Positions 1 through 11,700 of a stretch of 64,000 nt of DNA are shown here, piece by piece; the first letter of the stretch is position 1, and each line of letters opens with the position of its first letter. The DNA lies in contig NC_133948.1 in assembly GCF_031877795.1 (NCBI RefSeq), positions 13,376,948-13,440,947 of the forward strand. The letters are read 5' to 3'. Below the pieces are notes generated by a model. The model was not told where the DNA came from, did no database searches, and saw only the letters and a list, made by a program, of their open reading frames with translations. The stretch is from Strix aluco. Lineage: Eukaryota; Chordata; Aves; Strigiformes; Strigidae. The translations under genes and the position numbers were made by a program.

Positions 1-3000
1 CTGGACCTAGCATTTTTGCAGCAGTTGGCCAGTAGTGGAAGATGATTTGCAGTACGGTTCACTGAGGTGTTGGCCAAAGGCTAGAGCAGAGAGGAACGTG
101 GTGGGGATGCCTGAAGAATATGGGAGGAGGTTGAGGAACACCCAGGAGCAGAGGGACATGGACCATCAACAGGTAATTGGGAGGAATTTCAGGCTGGGAA
201 GACAGCCCAGTTTTTCAGCCAGTTTCCAGGGAGATGTATCTGGACTTGCTTAGAAGTCAGAAAAAGATGGGCACCACAGGTGTCATGTTCTCTTTGAGCA
301 AAAACCATCAGATGTCACAGGTAGAAGGTCAAATAGCTGGTGGAGGTGTGCTGCAAGTCATCCTGGAGCACCCAGTGTGGCTGCCCAGAGACCATCAGGG
401 TGTAGATTCAGTTCCATGCACATAACCAAGGAGATGGTAACTGCCAAACTGGGATGGTCAAAGATCATACTCAGTGTGCAAGCACTCAAGACTAAATGAA
501 ATGATGGGCATCTTGAGAGAAATTGATTTTAGCAGCTCCCTGTAAGTTGAATGCTGATCAACCCCTGGCCAACAGGTGAAATTCAGCCAGCTGGACCGTC
601 CTCTCCAGTGCCTTCACTTCTTTCTCCAGAGCCTTGCAGCTCCACCCTTATCTGCCAGTCCCCGTGAAAGATTACATTTGTCTCATCTAGACATGCACTC
701 AGCACAGCAGGGGACCTGGCACTTCAGCCTTGGCACGGATGCTTCCAGCTGAGGGACAAGGGCTGCATGTTCCAGTGTGTCCCCACAGCATCTCCAGAAC
801 AGCCTTGGTAACTTCTTCCAGATCAATTCCCCACTATGGGACTGCAGCTGGGAGAGGGGTTTGAGATCAGCATCAGAACGCAAAGAGTCAAGTGAGGCCA
901 AAAAAACAACCTATCTTGACTTGCAAGAAGCAATTCTGCTCTGCAGCAGCTGAGCCCCAAGACTTTAAGAACACAAACTGCTCCATAGTGATAGCCAAGT
1001 CCCTGCAGTGTGTCTTGTGTTTTGCAATGCCCTCAGTGTCTTCATCCAGTGTGCAGTCCTTGTTTGAGATGGAAAATAGAGCCCAAAGAAGTAATACTGA
1101 AGATTGATGTTGTTTTTTTTTTTTACACAAAATCCACTCCCTCCCACACGCCACCACTATCTTCTTGGCTGCTCTGGTGCAGGCACGTTGGTGAAAGAAA
1201 ATGCTTCTCCCACATTTCCTCCCTCTTATGGGAATTTCACCCCTCCTCCTCTTAGGAGGCATCATCCAGCCTCTTTGGAGCAGAAGCTGGGGAAGGCGCA
1301 GGGAGGAACAGGGGAGGGAGAGGAGGAGCTGGAGATGTTTGCTAGCAAATAAAGGACTGTGTGCTTAAACACTCTTCCTCTGCCTATCCCCACCCGGCAG
1401 CGTTTGCTCAGCAAACACTGCTAATTCACCAGCTTTCCAACGTTTGATTCAGTCTGCAAAAGCAAACCTCGAATCCCACGTCCCCAATGGCCTCCTCTCC
1501 CCTCCCTTCCCCCCAAGACGTGCTGCTCAGCGCCAGCCCTCTGCTCTTCCCCACATGTCCTGTTCTTCCCTTCCACCCCCCCCCAAAATCTGGGAGCTGG
1601 TTAAAATCAGGCTGAGGTGCCCATGGTGGACAGGTGATGCAGCAAAGCTCCCCTGCTCTGCTGCCAGCCCTCATAAACATGTAGGAAAACACAAGCCTGG
1701 ACAGTGTTTTCCTGGGATGCCACCCCTGCCCAGACACCAGGCTCAAGACAGATGATAAGGAGTGAGCACAACCCTCACAGGCTTCATGCAGGTTTGGTTA
1801 TCAGAAGTGTCACAAACCAGGTTATGTGGAGGTGGAAGAGGGAAAGCTGGTGTGAGACAGAGGCAGTGAAGGTTGTTTTTTCCTTTGGAGGAAGGCAAGA
1901 GGTTTTGCAGAGGGGCTGAGGGAACTATAGCCCTGATTGCACAAGGGGGTTGGCACCTCTTTTGCTTTTGAATGGTTGGTTGTAACCAGGACTTCTCTCA
2001 AGGCCAGGGCTTAGACCCTGTGTCTGCTCTGGCCATAGCAGTGGGAAATGGTTTTCTTACTTGACTTGAAGGTGATCAGTAAAGGAGTTGCTGGTTTACA
2101 TTATCAAACTACCAGACACAAGAAAACAACCTGAAACCACCATATTCATCCAGACATTGTCTTATATAGGAGAGCCATCAGCTACTATGATACAGTATGG
2201 TATGGAGGTACTACGGGATACGACAGTATGATTGTGGAGAGATCAATACATCTAACAGGGACCACTCAAATGCCAAAATGCTTCAACACCTCCAAAATGT
2301 TGAGTTTGAGTCAGAGGATACAATCATTTTCATTTTGGGATAGCAGTGAGAATATTCTGCTGAAATTGTCATTAATTTCTGCTTGCAGCTTGGCCAGGAG
2401 CTTGGCCAGTCTTTCCTTTTGGTAACTGGTTTTATCAGTCATGCTGACCGGCAGCACTGAGGTAAGGAGGTATCAGCACTGCCTGGCTCCAGGTGTGCTT
2501 GGACATCAGACTTGAAGAGCCGTGGTGGTCCTGCCAGATAGCTCCCACCGAGGTGCTGTGTCTTCACTGTGTTTCTCCCAATCACACTTGAAGCCAGTGT
2601 TGTAAAACAGTGCACAGACCTTCCCTTCTCCTGCTCAGCCTCTGATCTAACTTAGCATGGGAAAACACTGATTCAGAGCCAGGACCAAACCCAGGGGAGG
2701 CTTGGCTTGCTCGGTGTGGGTTTGCTTTGCATTGTGGCTTTTGTCATAGCTGTTAGGAGAGCTGCAGTTCTTGGCCACACTCTGCTGGCCTTCATCCTGG
2801 CAAGACCTCATGCTACGGGCATCCAGACATCCATCACCTTTGCTCGAGTCGCAAGCATGCAGGTGCTAAAGGCCACAGCAAGTCCCTGCTGTGCTGCTGG
2901 AAAAGGAGATGGGCTTGGGAAAGCAATCCTCTCTGCTTGCCTATCTGCATGGGAAGCATCCCCCTGTCACTTAAAACCAGCCCCGGAGCTCAGGCTGTGA

Positions 3001-5690
3001 CATATGCTCCCTTCTCGCCTCCTCTCCCGCCCGCCTTTCATCACAGGTCCTCGCAGGAGGCCCATTAAACACTTAGCTGACCTTGGACCTCTGCCCGCGA
3101 CAGCTGCCCATGAGCACAGGCAGGAGCGTTCTTCCACCGCGCCATGCCCGCCGGAGCTGTCACCGGTGATTTACCACGCTGCGGCCGTGATGCCGAGTGC
3201 AGGCACACAGCATCGCTTGGATGGGGAGGGAGGGAGAGCTGGGGTGGCACGGCGATACCATGGGGCAGCGGCAGGCTGCTCTGCGTATCTGCTGGCCAGG
3301 CCGCCCCTCTTAATGCCCCTCCGGGTTCAACCCTGGGTCTTAATTTTCCAGCTGACTACACTCATTTCTAGCGGGGGTGAGAGGGAAGATGCAGATTAAA
3401 ATGGTCACAGCCTCTGGCACTATGTCTGTGGCTGAAGGATGGATAACAACTGGGGTGGGCTATTTTTCCCCCTCCTCATGCTGTCCTGATGGGACCAACC
3501 CTACCATGGAGGCCCTTCTTCTGGTGAAGGAGTGACGTGTCCAGCCGCAGGCTTTTGAGTGAGGTTGGTTTCATATCAGGAATCAGAGCTGTGCCCCTCA
3601 GACCATCCCGTGCATGCTGCTGTCCAGGATGGCATCCTTTGGGTATGACATTTATTGCCATTTTAGTTTTTGATTTTACACCCTGAATCTGAGCCATCAC
3701 CCCACCATATCCTGCTCAGCCTTTCAGATTACCTGGCCTTATTTCTAAAAAACAAATTTTTTATGACAACTTATAAAATATCTTCCGTGGTCTTTAGCAG
3801 AGCCTGATGACCCCCTCCCAAGCCCCTCCTGTCTTGTGTCTGGGGTCCTCTCCACTAGTGGACCAGAAAGCCCCAGAGCAGGTCCTGTCCCCAAGCTACC
3901 TCCAGCATTTTCAGAGCTGTCCCGGGATGTTCTTTTTCTCTTGAGTTTGCAATGTGAAATGCTGAGGTTTAGGCTATTCCTTGGAAGGAGAAGCAAACAA
4001 GAGCTGCTTCTGTCAGATCGTTTGCAGGCCTGTGGGAAGAGAAGAAGTCATATGAAAGAAGGTAAGAGTGGAAAGTCCTATAAGGCACTTCAGCTGCACC
4101 ACCAACAAAACAAAGCAATGGCAAGCCACAGAGCTGCATCCCTGTTTTGTCCCAGCTATATTTGGGGACAGCCTGAGGGAAAAAGAGTATTAAAGCATTT
4201 CTAGCTGTACCACCCCGTTCATCACATGCCCAGAGTCAGAAAAAGAAGTTCTGCCTTCACCACCCATGCTTCTCTCAGGTCATATTTAGTAGTAATGAGG
4301 TTTTTCAGGGAGCCTGGTACGATATAGTGAGCTACCAAAAGGAGGAGATATTGCTGCTCTGTGTCCCAGGGGAAATTAGTATGTATGTGGGAAAGGATGG
4401 AAAATGTGAAACTCTCTGCCAGGTGCAGGGTGGCTGCTCAGGGAACTTCTTCAAGAGATGGGAATATTTTCCCTACAGACAGCTGTAGGCACCTGTTAAA
4501 TTAGAGCAACCTCCCCACAGTGAACCTATTTTCCTGCCCTGTAATGGTGAGCAAATGCTCATCTGAAGCTTGGGTATCCCCTGTAACAAGTTTGCACCCA
4601 GCATGTAGAAATGCCCCAGGGAGATTTTTACAGTATTGTCCCCACCCCAAGGGAAGAAGTCTTCAGGACTCCAGTTTCTGTCACCCCTCAGACCTCACTT
4701 TTCGCTTGTGCCTGGAGGTCAGGAATGGGTGCAGGAGAGGGTGTATTTGCAGCCATGGTGGCTGCAGTCTGGGATTTCTTTGCACCCAAAAGATAGCCAA
4801 GCTGTGATTTTTCAGAAATAACCTTTGATTTTTGAATACATTTATGAGTGACGCGAGGCAGTTCAAAGGCAGCTCGGCTGCAGCAGGCAGGCTTGCACCA
4901 CTCTTACGGTATCTCTGTTGGACACAGCAGAACTTGGGGACATGAAACTGAGGATCTAAAACTTGGCGTGCCTTTGAAAAATCTTCACTTGGAGACTTTG
5001 CTTGACATAGTGAGGAACAAAAAAGGATTTGGAGCTGCACAGGGGCATGGAAGGAGCAAGATATGAAGGAGAAATGCTGCTCCTGATGCTGCCAGTGCGA
5101 TCTTGGTGCCTTGACTCTCAAATAAATGCTCCAGTAGATGCTGGGCTGAGGCCTGCTGGCTTATTTCTCTGCTCAGTCATGAAACCCCATCACATTTTGC
5201 TTTGTTTGGTTTGGAAAAGAAACCCTCTTTGGGGTTTTGTCTTCATTCCTAGTGACCAATTTCTTGTTGTAGAAGGCTCTTCAGAACCAGACTTGCTCAA
5301 GCTGTAGCTGGGAGGTGCTGGTTGGAGTGGTGGGATAGGCAGGTACCACCTGGTGTGGGAAACCTGCTGTGACTTCACCACTGTCACTGCAGGGATGGAG
5401 CACTTTTCTCTTGCTGGCTGGTGCTGGAGATGCATCCCTGAAGCTGCCCAGAGCCTGGGCATCTCTTGTGGAAGGCAGTGGGAGGATGGAGCCTGTGTGT
5501 GAGCAGGAAGGATCTGGGCTGCTGCTATGGTACCCACTGTCAGGAGCATCCTGGAGCCAGCTGAGATGACCTTTTTTGCACTGGCTCCTGTACGTGGGTG
5601 CTGAACATGTCCTACGCTGGTCACCTTCTTGGCTGGGAGAGGCCAGGAGAGAGGTCTGCTGGCCCCGACTGTGCCTCTGAAGTCTGCTGC
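1..5690. other. Noncoding stretch, no gene recognised
   Basis: I see no exon with convincing splice sites and coding character here. Open frames are short and overlap on both strands, as expected by chance in this composition. There is a run of T at about 1113-1123 and a C-rich patch at 1567-1583. A GC-rich patch with some CpG lies at about 3000-3340. Donor-like motifs occur at 541 and 4056 (AAG followed by GTAAGA), but the sequences upstream of them are too short or interrupted to call exons. This is most simply intergenic or intronic DNA. Confidence 0.55.
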
Positions 5691-5990
5691 CCTGCAGAAG
5701 GAGTCCTCCTTCATCCCCCTGCTTTGTATTATTATTTCCCCCCCTCTTTAAATTCATCTCCCTCCGCCATCCGGCACTGTCCCTGCTGGAAAATTACTCT
5801 CACAAAAGCTCCCTCAGCAGTAATTACCTAAATGGGGGGAAGGGAGGGGAGATCCATTTAGAATCCACTTCATTGCAGGATTAGCTAATTAATTAACGGT
5901 TTCACTGACAACTCGAAGGGGAAGAGTGTGTTAAATAGGAAGGCTTCGGAGCTTGATTTATGTGATCTGACACCCACGGTCTCTCCGCCA
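5690..5990. promoter_or_regulatory. Candidate conserved noncoding element, homeodomain-type motifs
   Basis: An AT-rich island sits between GC-rich flanks. It contains a stacked TAATTAATTAAC motif at 5886-5897, further TAATTA-like cores (about 5820) and several AAAT blocks. This composition is typical of developmental enhancers that bind homeodomain factors. Conservation was not tested, so the regulatory role is inferred. Confidence 0.35.
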
Positions 5991-7769
5991 AGTTGCCATC
6001 CTGCCTTCCCCTGGCCATGGGGTCCCCCTCGCCGCCTCTCCGGGGATGCTGTGGGGACAGTGCCTGCCCGGGGCTGCCAGAAGGCTGTGGCACATGTGCC
6101 TGTGTGTGGGGAGACAATGCGGAGGTGGATGGGAGCACGGGGTTATTAGCTGGCAGATGAAGCTGGGCTTGGAGGGGGCTGTGGCCACCGAGGTGGCAGG
6201 GCCACCCATCTGCCTGGCTCTGGCACAAAGAGCTGGGGAGGAGGAGGATGGTCCTGTCCTGTGCCCTCCCCATCACACCCTCTGTTGCTGGGGGAAGGAG
6301 ATCGTGCATGGTTGGATCTGAGCCGCCTCTGCCTCGTCACCCTCCACCTCCAAACTCTGCTTGTGGTGATTGCAGTGGGTGCTTGGGTGGGTGGTTGGGG
6401 ATGGGATGGGGTGCAGAGTGTGTGTCCCCTGACTATGAAGAAAGCTGCTGAGAGGCCCAGTGGCCCTAACCAGCAGATTAGTCCTCTCCTCTGTCACAGG
6501 CTCCTGCGCAGCCCTGGGCATGCCTTTCAACCCCGCAGTGCCTCCCTTCCCTGACCATCACCCATTCTGGTCCCCTTGGCTCAGCACCTGGAGACGTATA
6601 AAGACCTTGAGAAGTGTTCTGGGTACCAAATGTGACTGCATGTCCCGAAACCTGCTCCTCGCAGAGCTGGCACCAGTGCTGACCCCAACCCAGTCTCTCT
6701 TTGAGGACTGATCCTTATTGCCCGGCAGCTGGGGAAGGCCCCAAACTGCTCCAGGGATGGGGTTGGCCACGATGGTCATGCAGATGAGAGGATGAGCATG
6801 GTCCCATCCACACGTGGCTGTGTCCAGCACAACAGGGATGGGGAGCCTGGGAGATATAGGCTGCCTGGGAGAAAGCTGGCAGCACTGTCCAGCCCAGGAT
6901 ATCCCATGTTACAGCTGAAATGAGTTTGTTGGGTCTCAGATAGGAGTAGCTGCACTGAGCTGAAGCTCCCAGCAGCAGAACAGTTACTTCAATTCCCCCC
7001 ACTCAAGCATCCCTTGCTTTGAGTGTGTTCTGCCCACTTTCCCTCTGTTTTTTTGTGAAGTTGGGGGTTCTTGGAGCAGATTGGGGTTCAGGACTTGTTG
7101 TGCCCACCACCCAATTTCAGTCCCTGTTGCCTCACTCCCCTCACCCACACTGGCATCTCGGGGGACAACCAGGTGTGTATTTGGATGGGAAAAAATAAAA
7201 CTCGAGAATTTCCAGCTGGATTTGTTAATTTGAGGCAAAGGTTAAAACGTGTATTGAACAAAACATGCATTTTCAGGTTAATTTGCATTTGTTTGTTTGT
7301 TTGCATTCTGCAAAGACTGTAATTCCCCTTGGAGGGAACAAAACCGCCAAGTTTCACACCTTCTCTGGAGGTGAAAATTTCTCACATTGGTAGCAAACCC
7401 ACAGATTGGTTTGGGGAGAGATAGGAGGGGGGAGAGCAGCGGGGCTGGGTTTCCTTCTGCTTTGATCTGCTTCTGCAAGGAGGAAGGGGAAATATTGATT
7501 AACAGTCGTGCCAGAGCTGCCCATTCTTCCTGCAAAACTGGAGGGGGCCAGAGGGATGTGGACAAGGTGGGACTCCCAGAGCAAGGGCCATGGGATGAGC
7601 ACAGAGAGCCTCGTGGGAGGGAGCTGGGTTTATCCCAACCTCTCTGCCCTGCTGCAGTGCAGGGCTGGAGGGATGCTCCTGTCCACACCCTGCCAGCACC
7701 CGGCCTTGATCCCCCTGGTGCTTCCCAAAACCTCTTGCCGTTGACTTTGACGATTGTTTCAGCCACTTG
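5991..7769. other. Noncoding stretch, no gene recognised
   Basis: This is GC-rich sequence with G-run patches (about 6381-6412, several GGG runs) and no supported exon. Near the end, at 7176-7310, it becomes AT-rich, with an exact POU octamer ATTTGCAT at 7281-7288 followed by a short (TTTG)n run. That part could belong to a small regulatory element. Confidence 0.45.
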
Positions 7770-8140
7770 AATGCCAGAGGCAGGGAGTGGGTTAAATCTA
7801 AATAAATGTTAAATGCCAAATAAATAAATAAAGGCAGTTCTAGGGTGGGGTGCGCCCGTGTCTGGCAGGCCTGTGCTCCCCCCATGTGTCCCCCCCCTCC
7901 CCAGCACTTTGATTGCTTTTTTTGATGGCTTCTAAATAGAGGCGCCTGATCGCATCTGGGAGGAAAATGAAACAGATTTCATTTTTCACACGCGGCACAA
8001 TGGCCGTGCTGACAAAAGAGGAAGGCGGCCCATTGTCCTGCTCTGCATCTTCACATCCTACCTCTGTCCCCCGAATTAACCCCTTTCACCTCCGCCTTTG
8101 TGGTGACACCACTTCGGAGCCGCCGAACAAAGGCTGCAGA
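7770..8140. promoter_or_regulatory. Candidate enhancer with four HMG-box (SOX/TCF-type) motifs
   Basis: A (TAAA)n-rich start (about 7796-7833) is followed by a motif-dense block. HMG-box-like sites are CACAATGG at 7996-8003, CCATTGTCC at 8029-8037, CCTTTGTGG at 8095-8103 and AACAAAGG at 8126-8133. They form two inverted pairs. SOX proteins recognise (A/T)(A/T)CAA(A/T)G, so the sites fit the family, but occupancy is inference. No coding exon is visible in the block. Confidence 0.35.
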
Positions 8141-8158
8141 AAGCCCTCGCCGTGTACC

Positions 8159-8180
8159 GGGGGGGTGGGTGGGGGGGTGG
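8159..8180 (+). other. G-quadruplex-type run
   Basis: Runs of 7, 3, 7 and 2 G are separated by single T residues. Short loops and long G runs favour a G-quadruplex on the + strand. It lies directly beside the SOX-motif block. Confidence 0.5.
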
Positions 8181-9009
8181 ACGGCGGTAGAGAGGCAGCG
8201 GGCCGAGGCACGTTGGTGTCCCTCATCTTGCTCCCCAGAGCTGGCAGTGGCTGTCCCTGTCCCCTTCCCATCAGTCACTCACCAAGCAGGACCTTCTCCA
8301 TCAGGTCCTGCCTGCATCCCTGGCTGTGAGGGGTGAGGAGGGGACATTTCTTGCCCCCACACCTCCTCGTCTACTAGGACGTGGGGTTTGCAGCAGCAGG
8401 ATCGGCCCCAGGGAGCAGCTTCACCCAAGGAGCCCTGGAGGAGTGGGATCCCTTCAGCAACATCGTGGCCCCGGCCGTGCCACATGGTCATACAGCACCC
8501 AGCTCCCTGTGAGGGTCCCCCATCACCCTGTGCTCCCCCTCTGCTCCCTGGGGCTGAGACCTGCTAGTCCAAGACCCAGAGCTTTGGTGATCCCATGAAC
8601 TACATCCTTCTTTTGCACATTAAAGGTTCTTCGGGCTTTTTTTGTTTCTTCCATAGCTTTTTATTACCAACTCCATGATGATTTGGCTTCTCACACTTAG
8701 ATCCCAGCTGTGCAAAAATACAAAACTAAGCAGGGGGAAAAAGAGCAAAGTGTTTTTGAGCAAAGCTCAGAAGCACTTGGGGCTTGCTCAGGCTGGTTTT
8801 GATCCAAGCCTTGTGCCTTCATGGAGACTGTGGGAGGGCTGGCACGGCTGGTGAAGCCAGGACCGAGTTACACGCCAGCACGGGGCCACAGCACGACTTG
8901 GATGGCAGAGGTTTAAGCCCATGGGAAAACAATTTCAGAGATTTCAGTATTTCTTGGAGCCAGGGGAAATCTCAGGATTTCTTTCCCCAGCGTGTTGGTT
9001 TATCTCTTT
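8181..9009. other. Noncoding stretch, no gene recognised
   Basis: GC-rich sequence turns to mixed composition after 8600. A short T-run lies at 8637-8644. Nothing else could be supported. Confidence 0.45.
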
Positions 9010-9240
9010 GAGGTCTCATTTTGGGGAGGATGCTGTATTTTATTTCGCCTGATCATTTTGACTCCCGTGCTCACGTCTATCTGACAAGCCATTCTGTTCA
9101 AAGATGACACCGCTGCGATGAAGCCTGTGATAATTTCCTCCGTCCCTGCAATCAGTGCCCTCTCCTGCAAAGGCTGCCTTCAGCTGCAGTGGTATTTTCA
9201 GATGAAAAAAGGAAAAAATCACACCCAGAGATTTGTTTTC
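9010..9240. promoter_or_regulatory. Candidate conserved noncoding element
   Basis: This is a balanced, non-repetitive block with few stops in simple-sequence runs. It contains TGATAA at about 9128, GATCA and TTCAAAGATG motifs, and ends in an A-rich segment. It resembles the other islands in composition. Regulatory function is inferred only. Confidence 0.25.
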
Positions 9241-11430
9241 CCCTTTATCAGCTCAGTCTTCTCAACAGGTCTCTGGCGTGCTGTGGTCAGCTGCTCATCG
9301 TGGGGTCCCGCATCTATTCACTGCCTCCATGGGCTTCCCTGGCTGGGATGTCCACTTACATTTGAGTAGGACAGTGGGGAAGGATCTGGCCAGGCAGATA
9401 TTTTGGGGTGATTTTGCTAGTAGTGGGATTTCCCTTCCCCAACCAGAAGGTAACCATGTGCATTGCAGAGAGGACCTGGCCAGCCCTGTCCCCAGTGGTA
9501 CCCAGGGCTACACGGTCCCTCTCCCTCTCCGCAGCTGCCTCGTGCAGTTCCTGACTGCAGCATCCCTTTAAATAGCAAGGGACTGCACTCCCACCCGGGG
9601 CCTGCAGAAGGTTAGATAAGAGAATACAAACCACAATGCTTGCCCTTTTTTTTTTTTTTCTTTTTTATCTTTCCTTTTTTATTATCTTCTTATGGCTTTA
9701 GAATTATCTTCACAGACACTACATGAATTTAGTCAGGGCAGGTAAGGTCACACACAGACACAGTTGCTCATATTTATGTATATTCACCAGGCAAAGGAGA
9801 TAAATGGGAAAACAGGCGCAGAGGGGGACAGGGAGGGGAGGCAGGCGGGGGGGAGAGTGGGATGCATCGACCCCAGGGTAGGATGAGGAGGGGCAGCAAG
9901 GGGGCATGGGCATCGGGGCAGTGACTAGGGTGGGGTTGAGCAGGGTACCACAGTGTGTGATGGAGGAGCAGCTGGACAACAGCCACAAGAGGAAGAACAG
10001 CACCTGGGCAATGGCAAGGCCATTTCTCATGCTGTGGTGTTAGAGCCTGTGAAGGGAAGGTGGGCAGGATTTCCTGCAAGGCTGGTGGAAAAGCACCCTG
10101 GAAAGTGTCAGAGTTTTGGTCAACCCCGATCTTCTGCACGTTCATGACTGTAGGAGTCAAGGCAGCAACCTTACTGGTGGGCTTATAAAGCAGGTCTCAG
10201 CTAGTTCATGTGTTACTTAAGACACCAAAAATTTAGGTGAGATGATTCTTACTCCTGGTCCTTGTCACAGAAGGCAGTGCCGTGATGAGTGATGTGTCAG
10301 GGCTCTGGCTCCAAGGTCAGACGGGGAGATGGAGATGACCACATCATCGAGAGGTGGAGATGACCACATCGTGGCGAGGTGGGTACCCTGTGACCTCACG
10401 CTGGCTGTGGCTGGAAGGCAGGTCATGGCAGAAGGGTGTGAGCAGTGGTGAGCTCCAGTACTTGGTCAAGGTCACAGGGAGCACAGAGTGGGAGCTGATG
10501 GTGCAAGTGCTGCTCCATGAAGAATCGTGGTAGCCCTGGGACATGGCAAGCCCAATCTGGTGATGAGATCTAGCTGAGCACCATCCCCAGAGACGTGGAA
10601 TGGTATACTGGGGACTGCTTCAGCCTGGGAACCAGCTGGGATGGAGCAAGCACAAAGTCAGCTGGAAGTTCCTTCCTCCTGAACTGCACCTTGCATTTCC
10701 CAGGGACAGGGAGCAGCATCTTCTCCCTGCTGCCCTATGAAGGGCAGGGTGGTGGGAGCTGTGTGTGAGGGACCTCAGAGGTGACAGAGATCCTGCAGCA
10801 CATGGGTCCCCTTCCTCCGGAAGCCCCATCACTTCTGGGTGTGTGGGAGAGGGAGCAACCTCCATCCCAAGCAATTGCAGCCTCATGTGTGACAGAAGGG
10901 ACCTCGCACGCATGGGCAGGGTGACAAAAGAGCTGGGAGGCTGATTTAAACTTAGCTCCAGCCACGGACATCTGTAGAGCTGCTGAGATGACCAAAACAC
11001 CGATCTGAGCACAAAGTGACCTGGTACCCATTTGCTGACACTTTTTCAGAAGAAAAACAGACTGAGAGACCTAAAGGGCTGTGGAAATCAGGGTCAGCTT
11101 GTCTGACCCTTACTCATGCCAGGTGGCACCTACCCATGCAAGCCTTTAAATGGCAAGCTGTGGGCTCACCCACCCCTTGCATCCACAAGCATCCCAAGGG
11201 CTGAGCATCATCTGTCTCCTGCAGGCAAAAGTTCCCATGGGCTGCAAGCTGCAAGCCCACAAAGCAGGTGGCATTGGACCAGCTGTCAAAGAAATGCAGC
11301 GATAAAGGTGATTTTGCAAAGGTCTCTTTCCTCTGTAGAGACCTGGGTGGGAGGGGAGGTATAGAGCAGGGACAGGGCAGGGGACCCGGGCTGGGCATCA
11401 AACCGTTAATGGCAGGAGCCTTTCTGGGAA
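9231..11430. other. Noncoding stretch with small repeats
   Basis: It contains a T-run at 9646-9660 followed by T-rich sequence, and a 25-base imperfect tandem duplication at 10330-10379. No supported exon was found. An acceptor-like site at about 11223 (pyrimidines then CAG) opens a frame without a clear partner exon. Confidence 0.45.
10330..10379. repeat. 25-base tandem duplication, two copies
   Basis: Two adjacent 25-base units (10330-10354 and 10355-10379) share their first 16 bases exactly (TGGAGATGACCACATC plus one) and differ at about three positions near the end. This is a small local duplication. Confidence 0.8.
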
Positions 11431-11700
11431 GCTGGGTACCCAAGCAGAGTGTGATATTATTTCAAGGAAAATATATAATGCACCTGAAGAAATTGTACAG
11501 AAATTGCAAACAAAGCATGCACAGGAGGATATAAAATACCGAGTACAAGGGCATTCACCGATTATAACTTGATTTAAAACCACTTAATTCACTAAATAAT
11601 AAATGCAGATTTACCAGAGGTGTCAGGACTAAAAGCATGCCTAACAATGCATTTATTTAATAACTGTTTGCTCTCAATGTCAGGGCACTGTGTCTAGAAA
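11430..11700. promoter_or_regulatory. Candidate conserved noncoding element, AT-rich
   Basis: This AT-rich island in GC-rich flanks contains TATTATTT, AAATATATAATG, TTATAACTTG, ACTTAATT and ATTTATTTAATAAC motifs. Several TAAT and TTAATTCACT cores suit homeodomain factors. No coding exon is visible. The role is inferred from composition. Confidence 0.35.
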
